The translations under genes and the position numbers were made by a program. From Papio anubis (lineage: Eukaryota > Chordata > Mammalia > Primates > Cercopithecidae), in assembly GCF_008728515.1 (NCBI RefSeq), contig NC_044981.1, positions 132,681,937 to 132,745,936 on the forward strand: a stretch of 64,000 nucleotides of DNA, written 5' to 3'. Below the pieces are notes generated by a model, which was not told the DNA's origin, did no database searches, and worked only from the letters and a program-made list of their open reading frames with translations. This document shows positions 35,677-47,816 of the stretch, one piece after another. The stretch's first letter is position 1, and each line of letters opens with the position of its first letter.

Positions 35677-35787
35677 TTTTACTCGGTGATCATCTGTGTC
35701 TGCCACAGTTGCTACTCTAATAAACATGGGGTTCCTTTTGTCTACGACCTCAAGCTTCATTTTTTTCTGGAATCCGTGAGGAGGTTT
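35677..35787 (-). CDS. L3MBTL3: L3MBTL3 exon E8: first half of MBT3 core
   Basis: 111 nt, phase 0 to 0, 37 codons from KPPHGFQKKMKLEVVDKRN to DTDDHRVK. The acceptor is ACGGCAG and the donor is AAA|GTAAGT. The pocket D and N are present in VVDKRNP. An open frame from 35593 to 35799 reads through this exon and into intron on both sides. Its first ten and last 28 residues or so are not part of the protein. The exon could be skipped in frame, with loss of MBT3. A rearranged Alu preceded by a GAA repeat lies about 65-100 bp upstream of the acceptor. Confidence 0.97.
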
Positions 35788-35850
35788 CTGCCGTAACAAA
35801 AAATTTTACACAGTGAGATAAAGAGGAAGAGAAGGTAAACTTGATGTTAC

Positions 35851-35883
35851 AAAGAAGAAGAAGAAGAAGAAGAAGAAGAAGAA
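35851..35883 (+). repeat. GAA microsatellite
   Basis: About ten uninterrupted GAA units, about 65 bp upstream (gene sense) of the E8 acceptor and directly next to an Alu. Confidence 0.95.
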
Positions 35884-35888
35884 AAAGC

Positions 35889-36232
35889 TGGCCGGGCGCA
35901 GTGGTTCATGCCTGCAATCCCAGCACTTTGGAAGGCTGAGGCGGGTGGATCACCTGAGGCCAGGAGTTTGAGACCAGCCTGGCCAACATGGCTGAACCCT
36001 GTCTCTACTAAAAATACAAAAAGTAGCCAGACATGGTGGCATGCACCTGTCTAAGAAAAAGCTGGCCGGGCGCAGTGGTTCATGCCTGTAATCCCAGCTA
36101 CTTGGGAAGCTGAGGCACAAGAATTGCTTTAGCCCAGGAGGTAGAGGTTACAGTGAGCCGAGACTGTGCCACTGCATTCCAGCCTGGGCAACAGAGGGAG
36201 ACTGTCTCAAAAAATAAAAATTAAAAAAAGAA
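35889..36232 (+). mobile_element. Alu with an internal 39-bp template-switch insert
   Basis: Left arm 35889-36050, then an insert that copies the element's own left flank and head (GAAAAAGCT + GGCCGGGCGC...), then the right arm from AATCCCAGCTACTTGGG. Confidence 0.92.
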
Positions 36233-36845
36233 ATAGCTGAGCTATTTAGAGAATGATGTCATAAAAGAAGACAGAAAAATTTTAAATGGTTAGAACTTGC
36301 TGTCATTTTTGAAATAAAGAAAGAAAATAAGAGAACCAGCCTTTCAAACTCTCAACTTCCCAGAGTAGCTCTGAACTTCACCCTGTCTGTCAAAAACTTC
36401 CAACACAGATGCATGAGCAAGGGAAATAGCAAAGTAAAATTCAAAATACTGTAGTTATTTGATTACTCAGAGGGAAGACAAGACATTTTTCTTATTAGTT
36501 GGAGGTGTACTGGCAATAATCCACAAGCATAAAATTTGTCTTTAAAAAGAGAAAGGAAGAACATTAAAGTGGTTGAGATGAGACACCAAAATTAGAAGTG
36601 GTAATGGGGGCAAAAAGCAGAAGATATCTTTAAAACAGAAAATTAGCAATCAAACGTAAAGGACAGAACCGGGAATGGGTTGGGGGAATCGACAGCTACC
36701 TACGCCTCAGTACTCAGCAGAAACTTATAAGCCTCTGAAAAAGTCACAGACTGTGGAAGATAAGGTGATTGTCTGACATGACGTTAGGCAAATCAGTTAA
36801 TTTTCTGAGCTGCAGGTCTCTCTTCTGTAAAGTGGGTATAAGTGT

Positions 36846-37150
36846 TGCTGGGCAGGATGCAGTGGCTCATGCCTGTAATCCAGCACTTTGGGAGGCCGAG
36901 GTGGGTGGATTGCTTGAGCTCAGGAGTTTGAGACAAGCCCAGGAAACACAGCAAAACCTCTTCTCTACGAAAAATACAAAAATTAGCCCAGCATGGTGGC
37001 ATATGCCTGTAGCCCCAACTACTCAGGAAGCTGAGGTGGGAAGATCACTTTAGCCCGGGAGGTGGAGGTTGCAGTGAGATGAGATGAGATTGTGGCACTG
37101 CACTCCAGCCTGGGCAACACAGCAAGACTCTGACTCAAGCAAACAACAAA
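36846..37150 (+). mobile_element. Alu (old), full length
   Basis: Both monomers are present, with a short GATGA run (37079-37090) inside the right arm and a tail of CAAACAACAAAAAAAG. Confidence 0.88.
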
Positions 37151-37159
37151 AAAAGGGTT

Positions 37160-38285
37160 GCCATCAAAATTAAGTATGTTATGTAAATATCACAGAGCAG
37201 TCAATGCAAGACACCAAAAGACCAAACTAGAGAAATCTGTTTTCTCTCTGTTGTGACACTAGATATGTAGGCTGATCCTAATGTAATTGTATTCATTTAA
37301 AGTGAAGTGTAATGCAGCTCTGCTTCCCATTAGACAAGAGTTTAAAGTTAAAGGGGGGAGGGAGCGTGGATAAAAATTCATAAATACGGCATAACTCTAA
37401 ACAGTTTTCTTTTTTAAATCTTCAACTTGCTATCAGATGAAATTACACACATTTTTTGATATAGTTTCTCTTCATGCCTTATGGTTTTGCTCTTAAAATT
37501 TTTTATGTTCTTTCTTCTAAATTTGGACCTATACCTAATAATTAATTCTAACATTAAAAATCCTAGCAATTTATACATAAAAGGATCACTAAAGAAAATT
37601 ATTTACCATAAGCTAATCATGACACATTTTAAAAAATAAATATTTGATATATTTTTCTCTTCCATTAAATTCATGAGAAATATAAATTATAAAGCAAGCT
37701 ATTTGAGATGAAAAAATAAGAAATATGTTTCACTTCTTATTCCTTCCTTGCATAAAAATGAGGTTCATTTGAATCTTAATACTTTATATGCAAGAAGCAA
37801 TGACCCTGGGTTAGAAAGATACTGTAATAAAAGCGGATGATCTTGCATTTTGGTAATTAAACATGCTGATCTATAGCAATAAAATAAAAAAAAAAAAACA
37901 GCATCTCAGCTTGCCATAAACAAATCCAAATAAATTATCAAATGGTTTTTTATTGGAAAATATTTTCATGTTCTGTTCTGGTCTTTTAGAATATCTAGCT
38001 AAAAAGACAAGATTGCTATAACTGGCCCCACATAGTATCAAGTAGAATTATTTTCCAAGGAGACTTTAAAGTCCAAAATCAAAGCATTTTTTTGGATGAC
38101 AACAACAAAAATCCCAGTAACAATTTTGACTTTACAAACTGTAAAAATTCAAAAACATCTTATTTGGTGCTCTATTTTTTTCTCATTCCTGTTCTGGTTT
38201 ACTAATACCACTTGTTCTGTTCTTAAATTTCAATAAATAAATGATCTCATCCACACAAATTAATCAAATAGTATAAAATGTATCA
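37160..38285. other. Intron upstream of E8 and downstream of E7: AT-rich, no element recognised
   Basis: No repeat family or exon beyond E7 identified. Confidence 0.4.
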
Positions 38286-38291
38286 TCTTAC

Positions 38292-38377
38292 CACTTTGAA
38301 AGCTCTTGCAGGAGCAGGTAAAGAATTGGTTTCTTCTAAGTATTTATCCCAAGAAAAATGTTTCACATTTGGATAAC
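38292..38377 (-). CDS. L3MBTL3: L3MBTL3 exon E7: MBT3 N-terminal arm
   Basis: 86 nt, phase 1 to 0. It completes the glycine from E6, then encodes 28 codons from YPNVKHFSWDKYLEETNS to RAFKV. The acceptor is TTTCATAG and the donor is GTG|GTAAGA. This is the third arm exon, two codons shorter than E1 and E4 but in the same phase class. The W-x-KYLEE ... P-A-x-A-F pattern is typical of an MBT arm. Confidence 0.97.
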
Positions 38378-40245
38378 CTATGAAAGAAAAATGTAAATCC
38401 TATGAGGTTTAACCAAAATGACAGCAAGAACAACAAATTGTCCAACAAAAAGTATAAAATATTATAATCTAGAAAATTATGTTCATATATACCTGACAAC
38501 TTTACTCACACATTCACAGCTATTAGTAATAATGAAACTGTTTTCATCCTGATCATTTTTCTATTACTTTTAAAATGAAAATTTTATAGATATATATAAT
38601 TTATATTTTCAGATGCGGATAGTCTTACAAGACAGACACACAAATACCCTTTAGCAATTTTGTTTCTATGAATCTAGAAAAATCTGACATATGTAATAAA
38701 GGCAACACACAATTGTTTGTAAATGTGAAAATTAAGTAAGTTAAATGACCTTCAATATACAAATATGCAAAAAAGTGTACATAAGCAGAAAGTACTTATT
38801 AAAAAGAACACGGTAGATTTATATCTATTAATATGTGAACAATTCCAGATATAACTCCATATTGTTAGTTCCAACAAACCCGCACAAATGATGTAACATT
38901 ATTCATAGAATGTGTAAAAATATCTTCTCCTTCCTCCTGCCCTCTTTTGTTCCCTCCAGGGCCCCAAATCCATTAGGTAGGCATGAACAGGAATAAACAG
39001 TGGTCCAGTATGGTGGGAAATTAGCCACATAGAGGGAACTGAGAAAAGCAGCAAATATATTGGAGATAATGTTAGCCAGGTTTGAGGGAAACTGGAATGA
39101 AGCTGATGCGTTGGATTTGAATTGGAACTAATGGTATAAATTCACAGTTTTCAATATATGAACAGATACAGAAATAGATATAAACATACATTTTTGTATA
39201 TATGTATACACATGTATTTCCTAGCTATATTAGCTGAAATGCCTGGAAACACCAACAATCTTGTAGTAAATAAGCACACTTAGTGTTCAGATCTTAGTTT
39301 CTAAATATCATTCTCTACTAAAAAGCATGGAACCTTGAAGAAATGGGTGACTCTACGGTGGGGTCAGGGAAAGTATGAGATAAGCCTAGCTGTGCCATAA
39401 AATAAGAAGTTCTCAAAAAATAAGAACATTTCAAAAGGACATTGAAATGTGCCTAAAGGGGTTATAACTGGTTAATATCGGAGAAAATCTGAATATGAAG
39501 ATAATGCTAGCAATCGATTATAACTCACTGATAAAAATAGTAATCTATGGGTCTACCCTGATATAGATAAATTGAACAAATAAATAGGAAGATAAGAGAA
39601 GCTATTCTTTGCAGGAAAATATCAACTACTTTTGTATAGGAAATGATAGAATAAGAAAAATTACAGTTTAACACTGTCAGAATAATATAATTCATGCTAG
39701 AAATGTCAACAGATGCTAAAACTAGCAAATGATATTGGGACGAGATACACAGTCTCAAAGTATCTCTCCAGAAAATACTTATTAGTTACAGAGAAAAAAT
39801 AACTCCATTAGTGGACAAACCTAGCAAACACCATCTTGATCCATCAGTGGTAAAAGCAAACCAGTAAAGAGACAGACTGACATCATGAGCCACCTGAGAG
39901 AAGGCAATGAGAACACAGCACTATGTCTATGATATTCCTGCCAAAAAAGCACAGCCTGCGTATGATCGTGAGGAAATACCAATCCGACTCAAATTAAGTA
40001 ACATTCTACAAAATAACAGATCTGGAATCCTCAAACTTATTAAGGTCACAAAAGTCAAGGAGAGCCTAATTAACAGAAGCTGGAGGGATCTGACAACTGA
40101 GATCCTTTTGCTAGGAATGACATCACTAGGACAACTTAGCAAGCGTGACTGGAGTCTCTCTCTGAGTCAGAGGGGAAAGTGGGAACCTGCACTGTTCTTT
40201 TGCTACCTTTCTGTAGAATTCAAAGTGTTTTAAAATAAAATGGAC
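38378..40245. other. Intron upstream of E7: possible ancient LINE remnant
   Basis: 39830-40232 contains AACATTCTACAAAATAACAG and similar text that I associate loosely with old interspersed repeats. A 108-codon open frame at 39907-40233 lies in it and is not supported as a gene. 38380-39800 is AT-rich and featureless. Confidence 0.35.
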
Positions 40246-40251
40246 AAAGTA

Positions 40252-40420
40252 AATATACGGCAGGCAGCGCGGTGGCTCCAGCCTGTAATCCCAGCATTTT
40301 GGGAGGCTGAGGCAGGCGGATCCGACATCAGAGTCCCGAGACCATCCCTGGCTAACGAGGTGAAACCCACGTTTCTACTAAAAAATACAAAAAAAAAAAA
40401 AGCCAGGTGTGGTAGGACGA
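40252..40420 (+). mobile_element. Truncated Alu with many small indels
   Basis: Left arm and the start of the right arm only, ending near GCCAGGTGTGGTAGG at the edge of copy 2. Base additions and losses occur every 15-30 bp, unlike other Alus here. Confidence 0.85.
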
Positions 40421-40831
40421 CTGATTTCGACTGAATTATAAACATCCAGGAAAGGAGATACTTTAGCTTGATTCTTTTGCCTCGGCGTTAAGAGAAGTTG
40501 GGTAGTAGCGCCTTACACCCTCCTTCCAGGAGTATGCCAACCCAGGAACCTGCTGTTGTTCACGGTTCGGTGACAGTGAAATCAGATCTCTGATCATGAC
40601 CAAAAAATGAGTAGTAGGGAAGGAAAGAAAGACGTAGAAAACAAACTGGGAATTCTAAAAGGGATCACTCCACCATATTAGATGGTGGTAGTGGCAAAAG
40701 AAGCAACTATAGCAAACACTGGCCACTATTATTTTATAAGCCACAGGGCCAGACAAAGGAAGGCTGAATTACAAAAGAAATCTTCCAGAGCAGCACAACA
40801 TTTAGGAATTGTGAAATAAAACAATATCTTG

Positions 40832-41142
40832 CTTTTTTTTTTTTTTTTTCTTTTTTTCTTGACACATGCTGACTTCTGTTGCCCAGGCTGGAGTGCAGTG
40901 GCATGATCATAGCTGACTGCAGCCTCGAACTCCTGGGCTCAAGCAATCCTCCTGCCTCAGTCTCACAAACAGCAGGGACTACAGGTGCATGCCACCTCAC
41001 CTGGCTGACTTTTAAAATTTTTTATAGAGACAGGGTCTCACTATGTTACCAGGCTGGTCTTGAACTCCTGGGCTCAGAGTGATCCTTAGCTCAGCCTCCC
41101 AAAGTGCTGGGATTACAGGCATGAGCCATAGGTGTCCAGCCT
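40832..41142 (-). mobile_element. AluJ, antisense (in copy 2)
   Basis: Counterpart of 16362-16652, sharing ATCATAGCTGACTGCAGCC. Confidence 0.9.
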
Positions 41143-41651
41143 TTGCTTTTAAAAGCCTTTGCTTTAATGCTTCATGATTTATGTCAATGCTACTTCACCT
41201 TCAAAATAGTACTGGAATAGGTCAAGACAGAGCTTTCCTCCCTTTAATATGAGAGAGAAAACTCGGGGAGTGGATGAGACGACTTGCCCTGTACAGAATG
41301 ACTGGTCCTCCTGGTGAGTGCAAATGATCAGACACTCTATGTGAGAGATGGAAACCAGCTGTTCAATGAGATTTGAATCTCAATCTTGCAGCTTACATGC
41401 TGCAGGCTACGTTCAAAAACAGCTCCTAGTAAACCCAGGACTCACCCTGTCTCTGCGATGAAGGCAGTCTTCATTACTCCTGTAAGTGTCCACTAAGCAA
41501 TCGCCTACCGCACAGGGATACCTTCTGTTTGATGACCCCGTCTTTTCATACCAGCAGTGGCCATGGCATCTTAAGTAGTGATGTACTCAGAAATAACACT
41601 GTCTTGATTGTGAAGAAGCCACAGAATCTGTTCTTTTGTTTGTTTGTGTTT

Positions 41652-41945
41652 TTTTCTTTTTTTTTTTTTTTTTTTGAGACAGAGTCTCGCTCTATCGCCC
41701 AGGCTGGAGTGCAGTGGTGCGATCTCTGCTCACTGCAAGCTCCACCTCCTGGGTTCACGCCATTCTCCTGCCTCAGCCTCCCGAGTAGCTGGGAGGCTAC
41801 CACGCCCAGCTAATATTTTGCATTTTTAGTAGAGACAGGGTTTCACCGTGTTAGCCAGGATGGTCTCATTCTCCTGACCTGGTGATCTGCCCGCCTAGGC
41901 CTCCCAAAGTGCTGGGATTACAGGCGTCAGCCACCGCGCCTGGCC
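41652..41945 (-). mobile_element. Alu, antisense, with TSDs (in copy 2)
   Basis: Flanked by AGAATCTGTTCTTT (41625-41638) and AGAATCTGTCCTTT (about 41947-41960). About 10 bp is missing around GCTGGGAGGCTACCACGCCC compared with copy 1. Confidence 0.92.
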
Positions 41946-42523
41946 CAGAATCTGTCCTTTAGCACACAAAAGAAACTCAAAATGATATAAAACAAGGACA
42001 CTGTTTATCAGCAGTTACACTGTTCCCGGTTAAAGAGACAGCAAAGGAGCTGAGAAGGCTCTATGGCCAGAGGCAGACAGCAGAAGCGCCTGAAAACTTC
42101 AGCGAACACAGAGGCACTACCGGCATGAAGGTGCAAAATCTATTTTAGAACCAGGAATCACGACGGAAAAAAGAAAAGTGAGCGTGTGAGTTATAAACTA
42201 AGTAAAAAAATCTAAAGCCTCAATTTCTCACTTAAATGTGAACATCGTACTTCTGTGAGGACTGATGCTGACATGAAGTCTGTTCTCCAATCTACACACA
42301 ACTGCTGTCCCTCTTATCCATTTTTCTGGACTTGTTCAAGCCTTAGACAATTTGCTTCTATGGTTAGACAATATATTTAAATATATACTAATATAAAGTC
42401 TAGAAATGAATTTCAAGTTGAGACGTGAAAGATCTTTTAAAACAGAACTTATTTTTTTTCCGAGAAAGACAAAATTTGCGACTCTGTTATGAACTAAGGC
42501 AATACTTAACATAGTTGAAAGTA

Positions 42524-42735
42524 CATCGGGGTGAGCAAACTAACACCTGCAGGTCGGCTGCCTGTTTTTGTAAATAAACTGTTACTGCAACACACCCACG
42601 CACAATGGTTTACCTATTGTCTATGGCTGTTTTTGCACTACAATTGTTTTGAGTAGTGGTGACAGAAACTGCATGGTCTGCAAAGCCAAAATATTTACTA
42701 TCTGGCCCTTTACCGAAAAAGTCTGCCTACTCTTG
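42524..42735 (+). mobile_element. hAT-Charlie-type MER element
   Basis: GTGAGCAAACTAACACCTGC, TTTTTGTAAATAAACTG, GTCTATGGCTGTTTTTGCAC and TATTTACTATCTGGCCCTTT follow a well-known non-autonomous hAT element. A second copy of the family is at 62108-62322. Confidence 0.75.
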
Positions 42736-42775
42736 AAGTCTATGAGTAGTATTAGACACATTAAAAAACACGCAC

Positions 42776-42852
42776 CTGGTGGAGTAATAAGGGTTCTTCT
42801 ATGTTCTTTACACCAACCAACTGGATGAATGTGGGGACTCGATGCTTCACAC
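42776..42852 (-). CDS. L3MBTL3: L3MBTL3 exon E6: end of MBT2 core
   Basis: 77 nt. The first base completes the TGG tryptophan codon from E5, 25 codons run from CEASSPHIHPVGWCKEHRR to TLITPP, and one base leads into the glycine of E7. The acceptor is AACTTACAG and the donor is CCAG|GTGCGT. The IHPVGWC block matches the equivalent parts of E3 and E9. Copy 2 of the duplicated block ends about 830 bp away, and an old hAT-type transposon lies just downstream in the intron. Confidence 0.97.
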
Positions 42853-44460
42853 CTGTAAGTTATACAAGTTAAAAAACTGCAATTATCAGGACAAACTCAC
42901 AAAAACTAGTAAAATAAAAAGAAAATTAGAGATCATGAACACTTTACAGAGAGTTTTATTTATTACAATCAATCTAATTTGGAAAAAAATGCTAAACCAA
43001 AGAACTTTTTAATATATTAATACCAAGTGGATTTTTATTAGATAAATATTATATGGATTTGACACCATGCAATTTTCTTTTCCCCACAAATTTTGTTATA
43101 TCCAGTAACTTCAACTACAGCAAAAATGCAAACATAATATCATTAAAATCTATAACTTAGATTCATTAAAATCATGTAGAACAATAAACTTAGACTGTGT
43201 GTACATAGGCAAACCAAAATTATTTCAACATCACTAAGGGTAAATGTACAAAGGAAGTCTTATGAACAGCGAAACAAAGAATTTTCTACAAAATGTCCTA
43301 AGTGGGTGAGATTAGCACACAGTCAACCAAGCCAACCTTTCTAAAGGCATAGCCTGGGACAATAATACATGGTGAGTTCATGTAACCACTACTGAATGCT
43401 GATTGTTCTCAGAACTCACTTCAGTAGAAAATACCTTTTTCTTAATACTTAAAGGCTTCTTCCTTTATTCAGTTGTTATCTCATACTGTCCCTACCACAA
43501 ACTATTTTTCTTGTCATTATTTTAGGAATATGAGAAGAAAACAAGCACTGCTGGGTCAATGCCAAGTTCATGCTGCAATCACTATATTTCTTACAATACG
43601 TATTTTCATAGAAGATATTTTAATACACAATTCATTAAGATGTACTTTTATAAATCATACAAACAAGGCTTTGGGGCTCTATTTCCAGATACGATAGTGT
43701 TTTCCTTAAAAAATCATTTTGGTTATGGATTATTACTAATGTCTTACTGCCTTTATTTTAGGAAAGGATGTTAATTCATAGGTGGCATCATAAAAAATGA
43801 AAATATACAATATTTGTTTAACTTTTTTCCTTCTCAATCTAATATAACTTAGAGAGTAGTTTTTATAATTATCTGCCGGACTCACAGTGTTTATTTTAAA
43901 GTAGAAACACTGAACATGACTGTTGATTTTACTGGATATATAAATTGCAATTAAGGAAAATATTGCGGCCTCTTAATGGTCACTCATTCTTGTACTATCT
44001 GAATCTAATATAAAATTTAAATAATATCCAGACACTGATCAAAGTCACCACTTAAAACAAAGAAGCTGTCTCAATAGAGAAGATAAAAATATTGCTGTTT
44101 TTATCTATTTTACTTATATTTTCTTAATAAGTAAACAACACTTCACTCAAAAGTTGGAAGGCTGTGATAGCCTTTCTGCTACTATTGTAAAACAAGTCAT
44201 CTCTTAGTCCCATCTAGTGTTCAAAAGTAGAAATGTAACTGAGAAGAAATATGAAGAACAACTAAAGGTAGAAAGCAAGACAAAACATTGACTGCTATAC
44301 TCTTCCTTTCTTTTGGGTTTTTATGTATATCATGAAAGAAGTTCATTTCAAAATTTTTGAAGTACATTTCACATATAAAAGCAAATTATTCATAATGACT
44401 GCTAAGACCCAATGAGACTGAGACAGTAAATTCTCAAAGGGCCAGAAACCAAAGAAATAA
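42853..44460. other. Intron E5-E6: AT-rich, no element recognised
   Basis: Short open frames at 43473-43774 overlap each other and match nothing I recognise. Confidence 0.4.
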
Positions 44461-44469
44461 CTTATTTTA

Positions 44470-45720
44470 AAAAAATCCATGCTTACGATATAAGGATAAA
44501 GTTAGGAGACATGAAGATCCTCATTTTACGGAAATCAAAGAGGTTAAGCGATTTCACCAAGCACTTGGGTAGAAAAGAAAGGGATTCTGGTTTTGTCAGT
44601 CACAGCCAAAAGTTAAGCAAAAACTAATGCACACACGCTGGGCTCTGCAGTTTCAGACGGAGTCAAAGGAGAACATTGCAAGACACTTACTTACGGAAAA
44701 CATCAAAGTCTCTCCATTCAGCAAGAGTGGTTTAGATTATTTGAAGAAATACAGGACACTTGGCTTCTCCACTGCCTATAACCCAGGGCATGATGACTCT
44801 GCCAATTTATTACCCAGTACCCAACTCTCCTGGCTCCCCTTATATGTGAACTCTTCAGGGCCTCCACTACTCTGCACTTTACTACTAAACCCCAAACCTC
44901 ATCAGCCTGAGTCATCAAGTGATCCTTTCCATCCCTAATTCATGTTCAATTCTATTACCCACAGTAGCTGTTTGAAATATTATTAATTTGCTTCAAGCTT
45001 AAAATCTTTCATTAACACAACGAATACTTGGAAGAGATAAAGGTGATAGCATCTCATCACCCTCTATCAATTTTTCCTTTTACTTCTTCTTTTTTTCCAG
45101 GCTGAGGGGAAAAGAAAGTTTATTTCTTCCTGAGGCTAGCTGCTCCTAGGAGACCTGGTCCCACCAATAACCCATAGTTTCAGAAATCACCGCTCTCTCC
45201 CTCCACAGTGGCCTCCTGCCTTCTACCTAAAAACCAAGCTCAAAAATGCTCATGGTGCAGGGAACCCTCCCTAGAAGTCAAGGCGACTTCCTCTTAAGCA
45301 GTGATCCATTTGCCTTCAGCACTAAACTTCTCTGCTTAATATCCCTTATTGCTCTTCAACTTTTTGCAAGTCAGTTTCTGTTCCTAAAACTCTTATTTTA
45401 ATCCCCACGACACCTGATGGGACAGGTATTATTATTAATCCCTTTCAGAAGACAACTGAAGTTTAAAAGTGTTAAGTAATGCACTGAATAAACTGGCTGC
45501 CATTACCCAAACACATTCTACCCCTGGGCCGAAACACAAGCAAGTGCTTTCCTTAGCCAAGAATATTCCATCCCAACCTCTAAGTACCCAGTCCTTCTTA
45601 GTCAAGCTCAAATCCCCGTGTCTTCTAAGAAGCCCTCCCCAAGAGCCCTCCAGTGAGCTTGAGTCAGTCCTTCCCTCCAAGTGCCATCACCCCTCCAAGT
45701 GGTTGGTTCTAAAAATTAAG
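44470..45720. other. Intron E5-E6: scattered MIR/L2-like pieces
   Basis: 44510-44570 (CCTCATTTTACGGAAATC, GAGGTTAAGCGATTTC) and 45405-45480 look like antisense MIR. 45600-45660 (CTTCTAAGAAGCCCTCCCC) looks like L2. The open frames here are not supported. Confidence 0.45.
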
Positions 45721-47165
45721 CACTAACCACCATCTAACCCTGCAGCCAAGACAGTGGTGTTTAGTTTCTCTCCTTCCCCAGACCGTGAGACCCTCAGAGC
45801 TGAAGTTCAGAACAGCCCAGGTTCCATTCATCTCCACGACCTTCCCATCACCACCACCAACCAGAGCTTCCCAAATTTAACCAAATAGTGACAAGCCTAT
45901 TAACTGACACTGCTCTAAGTAACTGACAACTTTTCAACATGATTTTAGGGAGACACATAAAATTACTACTGCTCTTAATCTGTAAATGTAAAAGAGATTC
46001 ATCTCTAAAAAAAAAAGTTTACACTACACTTACAGGCAATAAGGAAAAGGCCCACTGCTATATTTGTTCTAATTCACTAACAACGCTTTTCTTTTTCATA
46101 GATCTTTTTGTTGCTAATTTTTGCCCTGACTCCACTGGGACACCAAAGTACAATGGAATCAAAAATCGCTGAAGCTGCAACCTCATTCATTCAGGCCTTC
46201 TACTAAACAATGGGCCAAATCCTGTTGTCAATCCTTCCGGATCCCAAAAGATAAGGGTACATGAAAACAATATTTTTTAAAAGAACGGTTCCTTCCTAGT
46301 GCCTGGAAGAAAAGAGGAGGTGACTGTTCTCATTGTGTTCTGCCCCAGAGCCCAACCTTCAGGCAGCGAGAAGAGAATCAGGAAAGAGGCTGCAGTGGTG
46401 GGAGGGCAGCAGTACCCTGGAGCTACTCTCCCCATGGTACTGACTACCTTCCTGGGTCCCTAAAGTCCTTTCTAGTGCCAATATTCTATTATATCTAGGA
46501 TTATTCCTAAATCTAACCAACTGTTAAGGAGATAGAATCAAACAGCTACCAACTATCAGTAACAAAAGCACAGAAGAAACCCAGAGGTAAAGCCATTTTT
46601 ATTCTAGTATATGCTATTTTCCTTTCATAGAAGACTACTTTTTAAATCCTACATACATTTTTATCATGTTCCTCTTTGGAAGTTAGAAATGTTTTATTGC
46701 AACTAAACATGTAGTAACACAAATGTATACAGACACATATATATTTTCAAATTCCCACTAATGTAAACAAGAGATATAGAATTACTATTCAATTCAAAGC
46801 AAAAAATATCTCATTTCCAAACTATTTTAAATTGGGAAAGGCAATCCAATCTGTAACCTCAATTACATACCTAAGTAATTTATGCAGATAAAAACCATTC
46901 CAAAATTCAAAGATCAAAGAGCATAATATTTAGTAAAAGTGGAGAAATTCCAGAGCACTTAAGCAATTTCCACTGTGCCTTAACTGCATGTTGAGGAAGA
47001 GAACACACTGTTTTCATTTTCAGACAATTAACAAAATATGATTCCGTGTCAGTAGCTGGAAGTCTAAGTAATTCTTAAAGTACATTCCATCCTAAAAATA
47101 ATTAGTTTGTGCTCATAAAAGCACAAAACTCAAGTTAAAAGAGATCAATTTTTTTCTTTTCTTTG
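45721..47165. other. Intron E5-E6: no element recognised
   Basis: Mixed sequence with no repeat, exon or promoter signal that I can defend. Confidence 0.4.
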
Positions 47166-47170
47166 TATTT

Positions 47171-47227
47171 TTAGAACCCAGGATCTTTTTAGAATCCAGG
47201 ATCTTTTCTAGAACCCAGGATCTTTCC
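47171..47227 (+). repeat. Three-unit 18-20 bp minisatellite
   Basis: Three tandem units of about TTAGAACCCAGGATCTTT. The middle unit has AATCC and the third starts TCTAG. Confidence 0.92.
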
Positions 47228-47689
47228 TGTTTGTTTCCTAGACGTTTGGCATTGAAAAATGAATGTGGCGAATTCTTCTAGACTCTCCCCTTACTTTTTT
47301 CCACAATAATGTTTTCAAAGGCAACGCATCTTATGTCAAATCGGCAACTTATACCTCTAAAACACTGCAATACTTATGAGACCACAAAAATTAAACTGAC
47401 ATTCACCTATTTTGTTTAAATCAGGCAAAAGCTTTAAAAAAATTCTCCCCCAATAAACCACAACTTTAAAAACAAAATATTCTCATTTCAACAGATTCTA
47501 GTTATTGTTTTAGCATCATTTATTAAGAAAAGGCCTAGAGCCCAGTTATCACCCCAGTAGTGCCATCATCACAGTCCACCAAGCACAGAAGGAGACAAAC
47601 AGGTTTGATTCAGGACAGATTTAGACTATTTCCAAAGTTAAAGTTTTCTCATGCACTCACCCATTCAAAATAGGTATAGAAAATTTTTT

Positions 47690-47816
47690 TTGTTTTCGAA
47701 ATTTTTGTGTAGTCAGGGGTCTCGGTATGTTGACCAGGTTGGTCTCAAACTCCTGGGTTCCCACCTTGGCCTCCTAAATTACTGGGATTACAGACATAAG
47801 CCACCGTGCAGGCCCG
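47690..47816 (-). mobile_element. Old Alu monomer fragment
   Basis: CTCGGTATGTTGACCAGGTT through GCCACCGTGCAGGCC, one degraded antisense monomer. Confidence 0.75.

Larger units (their letters stand above)
40426..41945 (+). repeat. Duplicated block, copy 2 (no L1, indel-rich)
   Basis: Matches copy 1 (15500-17467) along its length, including two Alus. The L1 integration site is empty here (GAAGTTGGGTAGTAGC, followed by GCCTTACACC). The right-hand Alu has both target-site-duplication flanks, so the block's right border is original here. Many 1-3 base indels separate it from copy 1. Confidence 0.92.

Noticed and set aside
39907..40233. 108-codon plus-strand frame
   Set aside because: Its sequence resembles an ancient interspersed repeat, and there is no family match or Kozak support.
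44627..44938. 103-codon plus-strand frame
   Set aside because: It lies antisense in an intron with an open frame on the other strand as well, and has no recognisable domain.
47171..47227. Possible CRISPR-like short array
   Set aside because: The units are contiguous with no spacers, and the context is a primate intron.
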